A stretch of DNA of 64,000 nucleotides from JAKAVN01 sp963796565 (GTDB lineage: Bacteria; Desulfobacterota; Binatia; Binatales; Binataceae), in assembly GCA_963796565.1 (NCBI GenBank), contig CAWCMA010000010.1, positions 124,001 through 188,000 on the forward strand. The letters are read 5' to 3'. Under the pieces are notes generated by a model. It searched no databases, was not told the DNA's origin, and saw only the letters and a list, made by a program, of their open reading frames with translations. Position numbers and translations under genes: made by a program. Below are positions 17,197 through 26,000 of this stretch, piece after piece; the stretch's first letter is position 1, and each line of letters starts with the position of its first letter.

Positions 17197-17613
17197 ATGG
17201 ACGCGCAGCTTGAAGAATTTCTCAATATCTTGGGCGAGGCCGAGCGTGCCGGCGGCCGCGTCCTGCACGAGCTAACCCTCGAGGCCCGCTCGCTCGAGCT
17301 CCGCGAGCTGCTCAAGAAGGCCGGCCACGACGAAGGCTACTACGCCGGCGAGCTTTCCGCCCACGTTCGCCGCCTCGGCGGCGTCGCCTCCAACAAGACC
17401 GGCGACTTCGTCGAGAAGGTGCGCGCGGTGGGCGACTTCCGCGCCAAGCTCGAGCTGCTCAATCGCGGCCAGCGCTGGGTAATCCGCAAGATCGAGGAGC
17501 ACCTCGCCACCATCGCGGACCCTGCGCTACGCGCCTTCCTCTCGGTGATGGCCAAGGGCCATTACGTCAATATCGGAGCCCTCGAAGACGCGCTGAAGGA
17601 AGGGATGCTCTAA
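17197..17613 (+). CDS. Uncharacterised ferritin-like helical protein (DUF6306 type)
   Basis: A 138-residue all-helical protein that resembles the uncharacterised DUF6306 family. Typical traits are LNEAERAGGRVL-like helix 1, the AGHDEGYYAGELSAHVRRLGG stretch in helix 2, and LNRGQRWVIRKIEEHL in helix 3. The pattern recalls ferritin-like bundles, but the EXXH metal-ligand set is not complete, so metal binding is uncertain. An AGAGA-rich stretch before the ATG may serve as RBS. It follows sppA by 154 bp and is convergent with the acyl-CoA dehydrogenase gene. Confidence 0.75.
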   Translation: MDAQLEEFLNILGEAERAGGRVLHELTLEARSLELRELLKKAGHDEGYYAGELSAHVRRLGGVASNKTGDFVEKVRAVGDFRAKLELLNRGQRWVIRKIEEHLATIADPALRAFLSVMAKGHYVNIGALEDALKEGML

Positions 17614-17641
17614 GCTTTTCCGGGCGGCGCGATGGCGCGGG

Positions 17642-18847
17642 TCAGGGCCGCTTCAATGGCGGAAGCATCTCGGCGGCATCCACCCCCAGCTCGAGCATTC
17701 CTATCGTACCGAGGCAGAAATCACCGGGCGGAAACTGGATCGGCGCGGTCGCTCCGTCACGAAAGAACCGCTCCAGCGGTGACGTCTTGAAGATCGCGTG
17801 CGCGCCGCCCAGAGTCAGCGCCGTGCGGGTGATGCGCGACACCGCCTCGCCCACGAAGTACTTGGCGCGAAACATCGCGGCGAGCGCGGCCTGCGTCGGC
17901 CCCTGCGTATCGCTCAACCAGGCCGAGTGATAGACCAGCAGGCGGGCCGCCTCGAGGTCGACGCTCATCTCGGCCACTCGCCGGCGCACGTCGGGATGGT
18001 ACGCGAGCGGTTGCACATAGCCGGGCGGGATCCTTCCCTTGAGCACCCTGACGACTTCCTTGTACGCCGCGGCCCCGACGCCCAGGTAGACGGCGGTGTA
18101 AGACGCCCACAGCCAGTTCGCTCCGTCGCGGATGAATGAGGGAAAGTCTTCGGTGCTATAGAGGCCGCCCTCCTCGGGAATCCAACAATCCTCCAGCAGC
18201 ACGTTTTCGCTGCGCGTGGCGCGCATGCCGAGCGTATCCCAGACATGCTCGATACGGCGCCCCGGGGCGTCAGATGGAATGAGTACCAGGATGCCGGCCG
18301 CAGGCGTTTCGGTCTCTTCCGGCCGGGCCAGCAGCGCGCAGTAGTCGGACGCTTCCACCATGGAGGCGAAGGCCTTCTTGCCGTTGACGCGGTAGCCTCC
18401 TCCCTCGACGTGCCTGGCGCGCGTGGAAGGCCTGCCGTGCGAGGCGGCCAGTCCGGAGGTTTGCGGCTCGGAGAAATTCCCGGCGATAAGCTTGCGCTGT
18501 TTGACGACCAGGTCGGCGATATAGCTCTTGGTCGCCTCTGGCACCGCCGCAATCTCCATCAGCGGACCGACGATCGACAAGTGCATGTTGAACGCGAGCG
18601 CGGTTGCGGGACAGCCCTGGGCCAGTTCCTCCACCGCCAGAGACCACGGGAGCAACCCGACCCCGCCGCCGCCCCTGTCCTTGGGCACGTTCAGTTCGTA
18701 AAAGCCTTCGCCTCGCAGTGCTGCGTAGTTCTCCACCGGACTGCTTGCTTCGCGATCATGGATGGCCGCTCGGGTGGCGAATTCTGTTGCCAGGCGCCGC
18801 GCCCGCGCCTGTAGTTCCCTGGCTTCCGCGGTGATTTGAAAGTCCAT
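17642..18847 (-). CDS. Acyl-CoA dehydrogenase family flavoprotein
   Basis: A 401-residue FAD-dependent protein with the three-part acyl-CoA dehydrogenase fold. The N-terminal helical domain runs to about residue 120. The middle beta domain has FSEPQTSG, YRVNGKKAFASM and LGMRATRSENVLLEDCWIP. The C-terminal helical domain ends near LTLGGAHAIFKTSPLERFFRDG. The usual catalytic Glu of short-chain dehydrogenases is not clearly placed, and the SPLERFFRDG end resembles the HpaB/DszC-like oxygenase branch, so the reaction could be desaturation or flavin-dependent oxygenation. It stands upstream of no clear partner but is in a cluster with a CoA transferase. Confidence 0.9.
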   Translation of the reverse strand: MDFQITAEARELQARARRLATEFATRAAIHDREASSPVENYAALRGEGFYELNVPKDRGGGGVGLLPWSLAVEELAQGCPATALAFNMHLSIVGPLMEIAAVPEATKSYIADLVVKQRKLIAGNFSEPQTSGLAASHGRPSTRARHVEGGGYRVNGKKAFASMVEASDYCALLARPEETETPAAGILVLIPSDAPGRRIEHVWDTLGMRATRSENVLLEDCWIPEEGGLYSTEDFPSFIRDGANWLWASYTAVYLGVGAAAYKEVVRVLKGRIPPGYVQPLAYHPDVRRRVAEMSVDLEAARLLVYHSAWLSDTQGPTQAALAAMFRAKYFVGEAVSRITRTALTLGGAHAIFKTSPLERFFRDGATAPIQFPPGDFCLGTIGMLELGVDAAEMLPPLKRP

Positions 18848-18999
18848 TGTTCGCTCTCCCGCGCGCGCTCTCTAAGCTTGGCAGGATCGTTCGCAAGGTT
18901 GTAAGCAAAGATCGTGCACGAGCAGATCGCGCGCTAACTTTTCGAGCGGCGGACCCGGCGCGTCGAACGCTCGCGCGTCCGGGATACTTTATCGATTCT

Positions 19000-19311
19000 T
19001 CACTGAACGGCGCGTGCGGGTCTCGCGCTGCCATCCGCCGCGCGACGGGCGGGCCCCTGGGCCTTGACAGCGCCAAGCAGACGCGCGATTTCGGCTTTGG
19101 TGTTCACGGCATAGCGCTCGAAGTCCGCACCGTTCCTCAGGTCTGCGAACATCCCGGCCGGGTCTTCATGAAAATGCAGGAAGGCGGTCGCGCCGCGATA
19201 AAAGATTCCGCGCCTGCGTTCGGCCACGCCCGGGACCGTCCGCAAAATTGTGCGCAATTTTTCGAGCAGCGGTTCCAGCGCTTCGAGCGCTCGCGGCCCG
19301 GCGTGCTTCAT
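19000..19311 (-). CDS. Conserved hypothetical protein
   Basis: A 103-residue protein with the recognisable block VPGVAERRRGIFYRGATAF followed by LHFHEDPAGMFADLR and DFERYAV, which recurs in small uncharacterised bacterial proteins. No signal peptide and no membrane segment are present. The C-terminal 20 residues are low complexity. Codon use fits the genome. It lies between the CoA transferase and acyl-CoA dehydrogenase genes on the same strand; no function can be inferred. Confidence 0.7.
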   Translation of the reverse strand: MKHAGPRALEALEPLLEKLRTILRTVPGVAERRRGIFYRGATAFLHFHEDPAGMFADLRNGADFERYAVNTKAEIARLLGAVKAQGPARRAADGSARPARAVQ

Positions 19312-19416
19312 CGGTCTTCACACGTTGCTCGCACACATTGCTCGCAGGCGTCGCTGGCGCTTTCTGCCACGCCCGTCGGTTTATTTGCGCGCGGCGCGTC
19401 CGGCGTCAGCCCTGAT

Positions 19417-20691
19417 TCAGCCCTGATGCGGTTCGATCACCACGTTGCCGGCGGCCACCTTGGCTTCATCGGCCACCGCGCCGCGCAGCAGCACGCCCTC
19501 GTCATAGAGCGCCGCCAGCTCTTTATCCGGGAGCGCGAGCATCTCGCGAAGCACCGCGTCATTGTTCTCGCCGACGCGCGAGGCCTTGACGTCGGTGCGG
19601 TCGGGCCAATCGGAAAACTTGACCGGCATCCCGGGCACGTCGAACTCGCCGAGCGCCTCGTCACGCACGCGCCGGACGGTCTTGCGGCCGCGCATATGCG
19701 GATGCTCCATCGCTTCTTCGAGCTTGAGCACGGGGGCGCAGGGCACGCGCTCGCGGTCGAGTACGGCGATAGCGGAGTCGCGGTCGGGAAAAGTCGCGAG
19801 CCATCCTTCGATAAGCTCGCGCAGCGCCGCGTTGTTTTTGACCCTGCGCCCGTTGGTCGAGAAGCGTTCGTCTTTCAGCAGGTCGGGCTGGCCCATCGCG
19901 CGCAGCAGGCGCGGCATCTCGTGCTGCTGGGCGATCAGCATGATATGGCCGCCGTTGGCCTTGTACACGCCGCACGGGCTACCCGCCGGATGCATCGAGC
20001 CGGTGCGCTTGGGATGGTAGCGGCCGGGACGCAGCGACAGCACCGGGACGAACAACTCGTGCATATGAAAATAGGTATCCATCAACGAGGCGTCGAGGTA
20101 CTGGCCCTTGCCCGTGCGCTCGCGCGAGAGCAGCGCGAAGCCGACCGCCATCGCGGCCGCCACGCCGGTGGAGATGTCGCCGATCGCCATGGAGGGCACG
20201 ATCGGCGCGCGGTCGGGCTCGCCGAGCTGGTCGGTGACGCCGGCCAGCGCCGAGCCGATATAGTCGTAGCCGGGGCGGCGGCTGAGCGGGCCGCTTTGGC
20301 CGGCCGCCGAGATCGAGCACATCACCAGGCGCGGATTGATTTTCTTAAGCGCCTCGTAGCCGAAGCCCATGTCGGCGATCACGCCGGGCGCGAAATTTTC
20401 CACCAGCACGTCGATCTTCGGGATCATCGCGAGCAGCAGTTCCTTGCCGCGTGACTTGCGCAGATCGACCGCCAGGCTGCGTTTGCAGTGGTTGTGCTGG
20501 AAGTAGTAGCTGCTCATGCCGTCCTTGACGATGCCGAGCTGGCGCACGTGGTCGCCGTCGAGCGAGCGCTCAACCTTGATGACGTCGGCGCCGAGCTCGC
20601 CCAGGATGCGCGTGCAGGTCGGGCCCGCCACGTAGTGAGTGAAGTCGAGTACGTGGAAACCCTCGAGCATCTGCGGCTGCTGCTGTGCCAT
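19417..20691 (-). CDS. CaiB/BaiF family (type III) CoA transferase
   Basis: A 424-residue CoA transferase that moves CoA between carboxylic acids through an aspartyl-CoA thioester. It begins with VLDFTHYVAGPTCTRILGELGAD, shows KVERSLDGD and the NHCKRSLAVDLR block, and the catalytic Asp is probably that of GDISTG near residue 170. Length matches the family. The substrate pair is unknown. With the acyl-CoA dehydrogenase and crotonase nearby, it suggests catabolism of an organic acid activated as a CoA ester. It shares a strand with the Fur-type regulator, about 195 bp apart. Confidence 0.95.
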   Translation of the reverse strand: MAQQQPQMLEGFHVLDFTHYVAGPTCTRILGELGADVIKVERSLDGDHVRQLGIVKDGMSSYYFQHNHCKRSLAVDLRKSRGKELLLAMIPKIDVLVENFAPGVIADMGFGYEALKKINPRLVMCSISAAGQSGPLSRRPGYDYIGSALAGVTDQLGEPDRAPIVPSMAIGDISTGVAAAMAVGFALLSRERTGKGQYLDASLMDTYFHMHELFVPVLSLRPGRYHPKRTGSMHPAGSPCGVYKANGGHIMLIAQQHEMPRLLRAMGQPDLLKDERFSTNGRRVKNNAALRELIEGWLATFPDRDSAIAVLDRERVPCAPVLKLEEAMEHPHMRGRKTVRRVRDEALGEFDVPGMPVKFSDWPDRTDVKASRVGENNDAVLREMLALPDKELAALYDEGVLLRGAVADEAKVAAGNVVIEPHQG

Positions 20692-20886
20692 GTTTAGTCC
20701 TTATCTGATTTTGATTTAATTTCGATTCGATCGGCCTGATTTTGCGGTCTCGATGCCGCGCGCGCAAATTGTTGGGCCAGCCTGACCCCGGCGCGGCCCC
20801 GCGCCATCATACAAAGCCTGACGCCGCGATGTCCAAGCGCGGAGGCCGTCACAACAGCGGTGGCGGCGACGCCGATTGCGAGTCGT

Positions 20887-21384
20887 TCAGCGTCCGGCAA
20901 GCGCGCGGCATTCGGGGCAAAGCCCGTACAGCTCCATCTTGTGGTGGCTCAGCGTGACGCCGAGTTCGCGCGCGACCGTCTGTTGGAGTTGCTCGATCGC
21001 GTTGTTTTCGAATTCGATGATGCGGCCGCAGCGCTCGCAGATGAAGTGGTCGTGATGATGGTTGCCGACGACTTCATAGCGGGCCTGGCCCTCGTCGAAG
21101 TGGCGCTCATAGAGCAGGTCGCATTCCTTGAGCAGGCGCAACGTGCGGTAGATGGTGGCGTAGCCGACGTGCGGATTGACCTTCTTGACCTCGGCGTAGA
21201 GCTCCTCGGCGCTTATGTGGCGCCCCAGTTCGAAGAAGACGCGTGCGATGTCGTCGCGCTGGCCGGTCGACTTGAGCCCGCGCTCTTTGAGGCGCGTATG
21301 GAACTCCGCCATCCGCTGCTCGACCTCGCCGGGCTCCGGTTTGCCTCCGGCCGTGCGAGCGCTGCCTTCCTCTGGGCGTGGCAT
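20887..21384 (-). CDS. Fur family metal/peroxide-responsive repressor
   Basis: A 165-residue DNA-binding regulator of the Fur/PerR/Zur family. It has an N-terminal winged helix (STGQRDDIARVFFELG to HVGYATIYRTLRLLKE), then the metal-binding HHDHFICERCGRIIEFE and a second Cys pair YGLCPEC that should form the structural zinc site. An extra 20 residues precede the HTH. Sequence alone does not separate Fur from PerR. A perfect Fur/PerR-like operator lies before rubrerythrin at 58666 in this window, which makes it a plausible regulator of that operon. It follows a small gene by 16 bp on the same strand. Confidence 0.95.
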   Translation of the reverse strand: MPRPEEGSARTAGGKPEPGEVEQRMAEFHTRLKERGLKSTGQRDDIARVFFELGRHISAEELYAEVKKVNPHVGYATIYRTLRLLKECDLLYERHFDEGQARYEVVGNHHHDHFICERCGRIIEFENNAIEQLQQTVARELGVTLSHHKMELYGLCPECRALAGR

Positions 21385-21400
21385 GGGAGTGCGATAGAAC

Positions 21401-21805
21401 TCAGCCGTGGCCGGCCTGCCCGGCCCGGCCCGTGCGGCCGGCTTGGCCGGCTTGGCCGGCTTGGTCGGTGTGGCCGGCTTGGTCGGTGTGGTCGGCTTGG
21501 TCGGTGTGGTCGGCTTGGTCGGCCTGGTCTTGCAGCAGGCGGCGAGCGGCGGGCGAGAGATATAGTGTTTCGAGGTCGCGCGTGCGCAGCGCTTCGAGCA
21601 ACACCTCGAGCTGGTCGGCGGGGGGTTGGGCGGAATCGATGATGACGAGGTCTTTTTCGCGCAGTCGGCAGGCGCCGCCGCGCGCGCGATAGCCGATCTC
21701 GCGCAGCAGCCGCTCGCGCCTGACCTGCAAGCCGACGCGCTCCGCCGCCTGCGCCAACTCCTCGACCATCGCTGCGATTCGCGCGCCGCCTCTCAACTCA
21801 CCCAT
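21401..21805 (-). CDS. Conserved hypothetical protein with variable repeat tail
   Basis: A 134-residue protein. The first 90 residues look like a folded domain (REIGYRARGGACRLREKDLVI then DSAQPPADQLEVLLEALR and LSPAARRLL) that I recognise only as an uncharacterised bacterial protein. The rest is a low-complexity repeat of Asp-Gln-Ala / Asp-His-Thr triplets produced by tandem 9-bp units in the DNA. The gene lies 16 bp upstream of the Fur-family gene and is probably co-transcribed with it. Function is unknown. Confidence 0.65.
   Translation of the reverse strand: MGELRGGARIAAMVEELAQAAERVGLQVRRERLLREIGYRARGGACRLREKDLVIIDSAQPPADQLEVLLEALRTRDLETLYLSPAARRLLQDQADQADHTDQADHTDQAGHTDQAGQAGQAGRTGRAGQAGHG
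21437..21530 (+). repeat. 9-bp tandem repeat array
   Basis: About ten imperfect 9-bp units of the form GGYCGGCTT or GGTCGGTGT in tandem, within the C-terminal coding part of the hypothetical gene on the minus strand. The array is in frame, so copy-number changes would only alter tail length. Confidence 0.8.
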
Positions 21806-21885
21806 CTTGACTCACCCATTTTGGAAGCCCTTGTGACCGCCCTATACGCATGGTATCGCGGGACTGTAAGCTGAAGGGCGGACCG

Positions 21886-22722
21886 ATGATCAAGCGCATT
21901 CTGGTTGGCATCGACACCTCCGAACATTCCCGCGTGGCCCAAGCTTACGCCTTCGCGCTGGCGCGCCGTCTGGGCGCCACCCTCATCGGATTGCACGTCG
22001 TCGACATCGTTTCGATCGAGGGCTCGTTCTTCCATGATATCTCAGGCTCGCTCGGACTAGAACCCTACCTCGACTTCTCTTCCAAGATGCGCGAGGTGCT
22101 GACCGCGCGCGGACGGGCGGTGGTGGATGAGTTCTGCGCGGCGGCGAAGCGCGAGAATATTGCGGCCGAGCCGCTGATCGACATGGGCGTGGTGGCCAAC
22201 CAGATCTGCGAGCGGGCCAAGGCCGCCGACCTGGTGATGATCGGGCATCGCGGCGTCCACGAACGCTTCTCGACCGGACTGTTGGGCTCGACCGCCGAGA
22301 GCGTCGCGCGCAAGAGCCCGCGCCCGCTGTTCGTCTCACCCAAGCGCTTGCGCGAGATCAAGAGCCTGACGCTTGCCTACGACGGCAGCGAACGGGCCTC
22401 CAAGGCGATGCACGCGGCGGCGGAGTTCGCCACCGAACTCGCCGCGCCGCTCACCGTGATAACCGTCGCGCGCGAGGCCAAGATGGGCGAACGGGTCATG
22501 GACGAGGCGCGCCACTACCTGGAACCCTACCGGGTCGGGGCCTCGTTCAAGCTGCTGAGCGGGCACGCGCACGAGGAGATCGTGCGCTTCCTCGGCGAGA
22601 GCGGGACCGATTTGCTGTTCATCGGCGCATACGGCCACAGCCGGATAATCGAGATGGTGCTGGGCTCGACCACCGAGTACGTGCTGCGCAACGCTCCCTG
22701 CCCGGTATTTCTGTCGCGCTAG
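21886..22722 (+). CDS. Universal stress protein, two tandem UspA domains
   Basis: A 278-residue cytosolic protein with two UspA domains. The first runs from IKRILVGIDTSEHS to LLGSTAESVARKSPRPLFV, the second from LTLAYDGSERASKAM to VLGSTTEYVLRNAPCPVFLSR. Both have the G-S-T-x-E-x-V nucleotide-binding end block, so ATP binding is likely. The frame is open from 21850, but the ATG at 21886 starts the family-typical strand and follows GAAGGGCGG. It is divergent from the hypothetical-fur unit. Confidence 0.95.
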   Translation: MIKRILVGIDTSEHSRVAQAYAFALARRLGATLIGLHVVDIVSIEGSFFHDISGSLGLEPYLDFSSKMREVLTARGRAVVDEFCAAAKRENIAAEPLIDMGVVANQICERAKAADLVMIGHRGVHERFSTGLLGSTAESVARKSPRPLFVSPKRLREIKSLTLAYDGSERASKAMHAAAEFATELAAPLTVITVAREAKMGERVMDEARHYLEPYRVGASFKLLSGHAHEEIVRFLGESGTDLLFIGAYGHSRIIEMVLGSTTEYVLRNAPCPVFLSR

Positions 22723-22815
22723 GCTATAGATCCGCGGCGCGTCGATGCCGATCGCCTCGTTCTAAAATCAAAAAGCACTCCGTCCGTCGCGTCACGAAAT
22801 GGCGGTCACCAATCG

Positions 22816-22841
22816 ATGCGGCGGCGTTCTGCCGCATTTTC
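22816..22841 (+). terminator. Probable Rho-independent terminator after the UspA gene
   Basis: ATGCGGC and GCCGCAT form a 7-bp stem around an 8-nt loop, followed by TTTTC. It lies about 95 bp after the stop codon and before the S53 peptidase gene. The 12-bp palindrome AGTACTAGTACT at 22873-22884 is nearby and unexplained. Confidence 0.5.
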
Positions 22842-23003
22842 GCTTTAGTCTGCCTGCTCATATTCTTCGCCGAGTACTAGTACTAACGGCCGCGAATTGC
22901 CGATTCAGCACGCTTTTTCTTGTGAATAGATGCCTGGCATGCTACAACGCGCTGCCAGTGGCTCTGTGCCGCAGCATTCGCAATGTCAATACGAGGGCTC
23001 GCC

Positions 23004-26000
23004 ATGTTTCGTGCTTGCGCGCGGTTGTTTTTCGTCGGCCTGTTCGTTGCGCTCTCCAGCGTCTCGGGTGGGACCATGGAAGTTCCGCAGGCGATGGTCC
23101 GTCTGCCGGGCCATGTACTGCCGGCGCTGGCGAAATCGACGGTCGTTCCGTCGAAGCCGGACAGCGACGCGCAGCCGATGACGCTGACGATCGTTCTGCG
23201 GCGCGATGATCAAGCGGGCTTCGAACGCTATTACCACGGGCTTTACGACCCGCACTCGAAGAACTTCCGTCGTTTTCTTAGCCAGCAGCAGATCGCGGAC
23301 CGCTTTGGCCCCTCGCCAGCGGATTACAATTCGGTGCTGGCCTACCTCCGCGCGAATGGCTTCACGCTGGTCCGTGGTTCGACGAATCGCTTGACGCTTA
23401 CGGTCAGCGGCACACGAGCAAAGGCTGAGCGAGCTTTCGCTGTTCGAATCCGCGATTACAAGATCGGCCAAGTAACGTTTCACGCCAACGATCGCGATCC
23501 GGAGTTCCCAGACACCCTGGCTAACAAGGTCGAGTCGATTGCGGGGCTTTCGGATCTAGCTCGGGCAAAAACTACCTGGAAGGCGATCGTCGATGCTTTC
23601 TGCAGCATTTGGGCAGACTCGAGCGCGAACGGCACGTGCTGGATGAGTTGCAATGAGTTATACAAAGGCGATCCGGCCTCGCAAGCCTGCAAAGACTGCA
23701 TCGCTAAAGAAAAGCCGGCGCTGATGAAGAAGTGTGAGAGCGAGCACGGAGTCGCTACCTCATCCAATGGAACCGGAAAGGACCCTGGCTCGTGGCTGGC
23801 TATGGACGGCACCGGTCAGACAGTTGGCCTGATTGAGTTTGACAATTTTCTGCCCAGTGACGTTAGCGACTACATCAACCTGTTCGGGTTGCAGGCCAAT
23901 ATCGCCAACTTGAGCAAGGTAGACGTTGGCGGCGGCGCGCCGATTGGAAACGGCGAAGACGAGGTTCTGCTCGACATCGACGCCGTGATGACCATCGCGC
24001 CGGGAGCCAAGGTGGTCGTTTACGACGGTCCATTGAGCGGTGCCGGCAGCAGCTTTCAGGCGCTGTTCAACGCGGCTATCGACGGCGGCTCGACTATCAT
24101 CAGCAATAGCTGGGCATACTGCGAAGATCAGACCACGCTCGCCGACGTCCAGAGCATCGATTCAATCTTCCAGAGCGCCGCCGCCTCAAATATCAGCATC
24201 TTCAATGGCGCAGGCGACAGCGGCAGCACCTGTCTGGACGGCAGCGCCAATACAGTCTCAGTGCCGGCCGATTCACCCAACGCAACCGCGGTGGGAGGAT
24301 CTTCGCTCACGCAAAATCCCTTCGGGATATACGGGAGCGAGACCTGGTGGGACGGCACCAGTGCGACGCCGCCTACGGGCCAGGGCGGGTTTGGCGTGAG
24401 CAAATTCTTCCCCGCCAAAAGCTATCAGACGCCGCTCAGTGGCGTGTCGTCGAGGTCCGTCCCCGACGTGACGGTCAATGCCGACCCCGGTCAGGGCGTA
24501 GTTATCTGCCAGGCAGACAAGGGTGGATGTCCCTCGGGCCTGACGTACGGAGGAACCAGCCTTGCTGCTCCGGAATGGGCGGCGTTTGCGGCGATCCTCA
24601 ATCAAGCTCATGGCCAGGATCTCGGCTTTCTCAATCCGTTGGTGTATCCGCTGGCGAACACCGATGCATTCCACGATGCTGCGTCGATGGGCAGCGATTT
24701 CGCCCACGTGGGGCTCGGCACGCCCAACCTCAACGTGATGTCGCTGGCACTGGCGAACGCGACGGTCGGTGCCGTCGATCCGGCCGTCTCCGAGGTTGAC
24801 ATCGACGAAACAGATCAGCCGCCTCCGATTGCGGGCTTTCCGGCCGACGGTTCGACTCAAATTAATATTGTGGTGATCCTGCGGGACAGTAACGGCAATA
24901 CGGTCAGTGGCAAGACCGTAACCTTGGCCGCCAATCCCGGCTCCAGCGCCGTAATTACGCCTTCCAGTGCAATAACCAACGTGGCGAACGGGGCCGCGAT
25001 CTTTAAGGTCACCGATTTGGTCGCCGAGGCTCCGACCTTCACGGCGACGGATACCGATGACGGAATCGAAGTAACTCAGAAGCCCAGCCTGGGGTTCGTT
25101 CCTCCGCCTGCGGCGTCGGCCAGTATCGGCGCGGCGCCGGGCTCCGTCGTCAATGATGGCGTTAGTCAAAGCACGATATCCATCACGCTCACCGACTCGC
25201 TCGGCCACCCGTCGCCCGCCAAGCAGATTCTGCTCCAGCAGACCGGCGGCTCAGTTATCACCGGCCCCACCCCGGCCATCACCGATAGCAACGGTGAAAT
25301 TCAGTTCAAGGCCGTCGACCAGATCCCCGAAACCGTGACCTACACTGCGACCGACGTCACCGACGGCAACCTGCCGGTTCCAGGCTCGGCCCAGGTGACG
25401 TTCACCGGCAATCCGGGTAACGGATGCGGCAACGGGACGCCGCCGGCAGCCCCGGGATTCCAGGTTACGCCGTACGCGACAGGTTTTCTTGCCCAAACGG
25501 TTTCTTATGGCAACGTCAACTTTGGCTGCCGTGGAGTCGCCGGGCTGGCCTTCGACGCGGCGGGCGACCTTTACGTTTCCTACCTGCCCAGCGGCGACAT
25601 CTACAAGTTTCCTCCAGGCGGCGGCGTGGCGAATTCCAGCACCCTGCTGACTACTACGCCGCTTGGGCCCTCACTGGCGGGTCTGGCGTTCGACGCGAGT
25701 GGTAATCTCTACGCCGGCCGCGCCGCGACCACTGGAAATTTCACGACCGGCGCGGTCTATCAGGTCGATCCGACCAACGGCTCGATCCTGAATACCGTCG
25801 CCTCGAACCTGACCTGCCCCACGGAAATTGCGGTCGATCCGTTAACCGGCGACCTGTTCACCGATGACTCATGCAGCGGCGCGGGTTCGGACAACCCCGC
25901 CCTGTGGCGCATTTCCAATCCCTCGAGCGCGCCGGCCACCAGCGTCTACGCCAACCTTCCGGGAACGCCCAACGCGACGATCGCATTTGCACCCTCCGGA

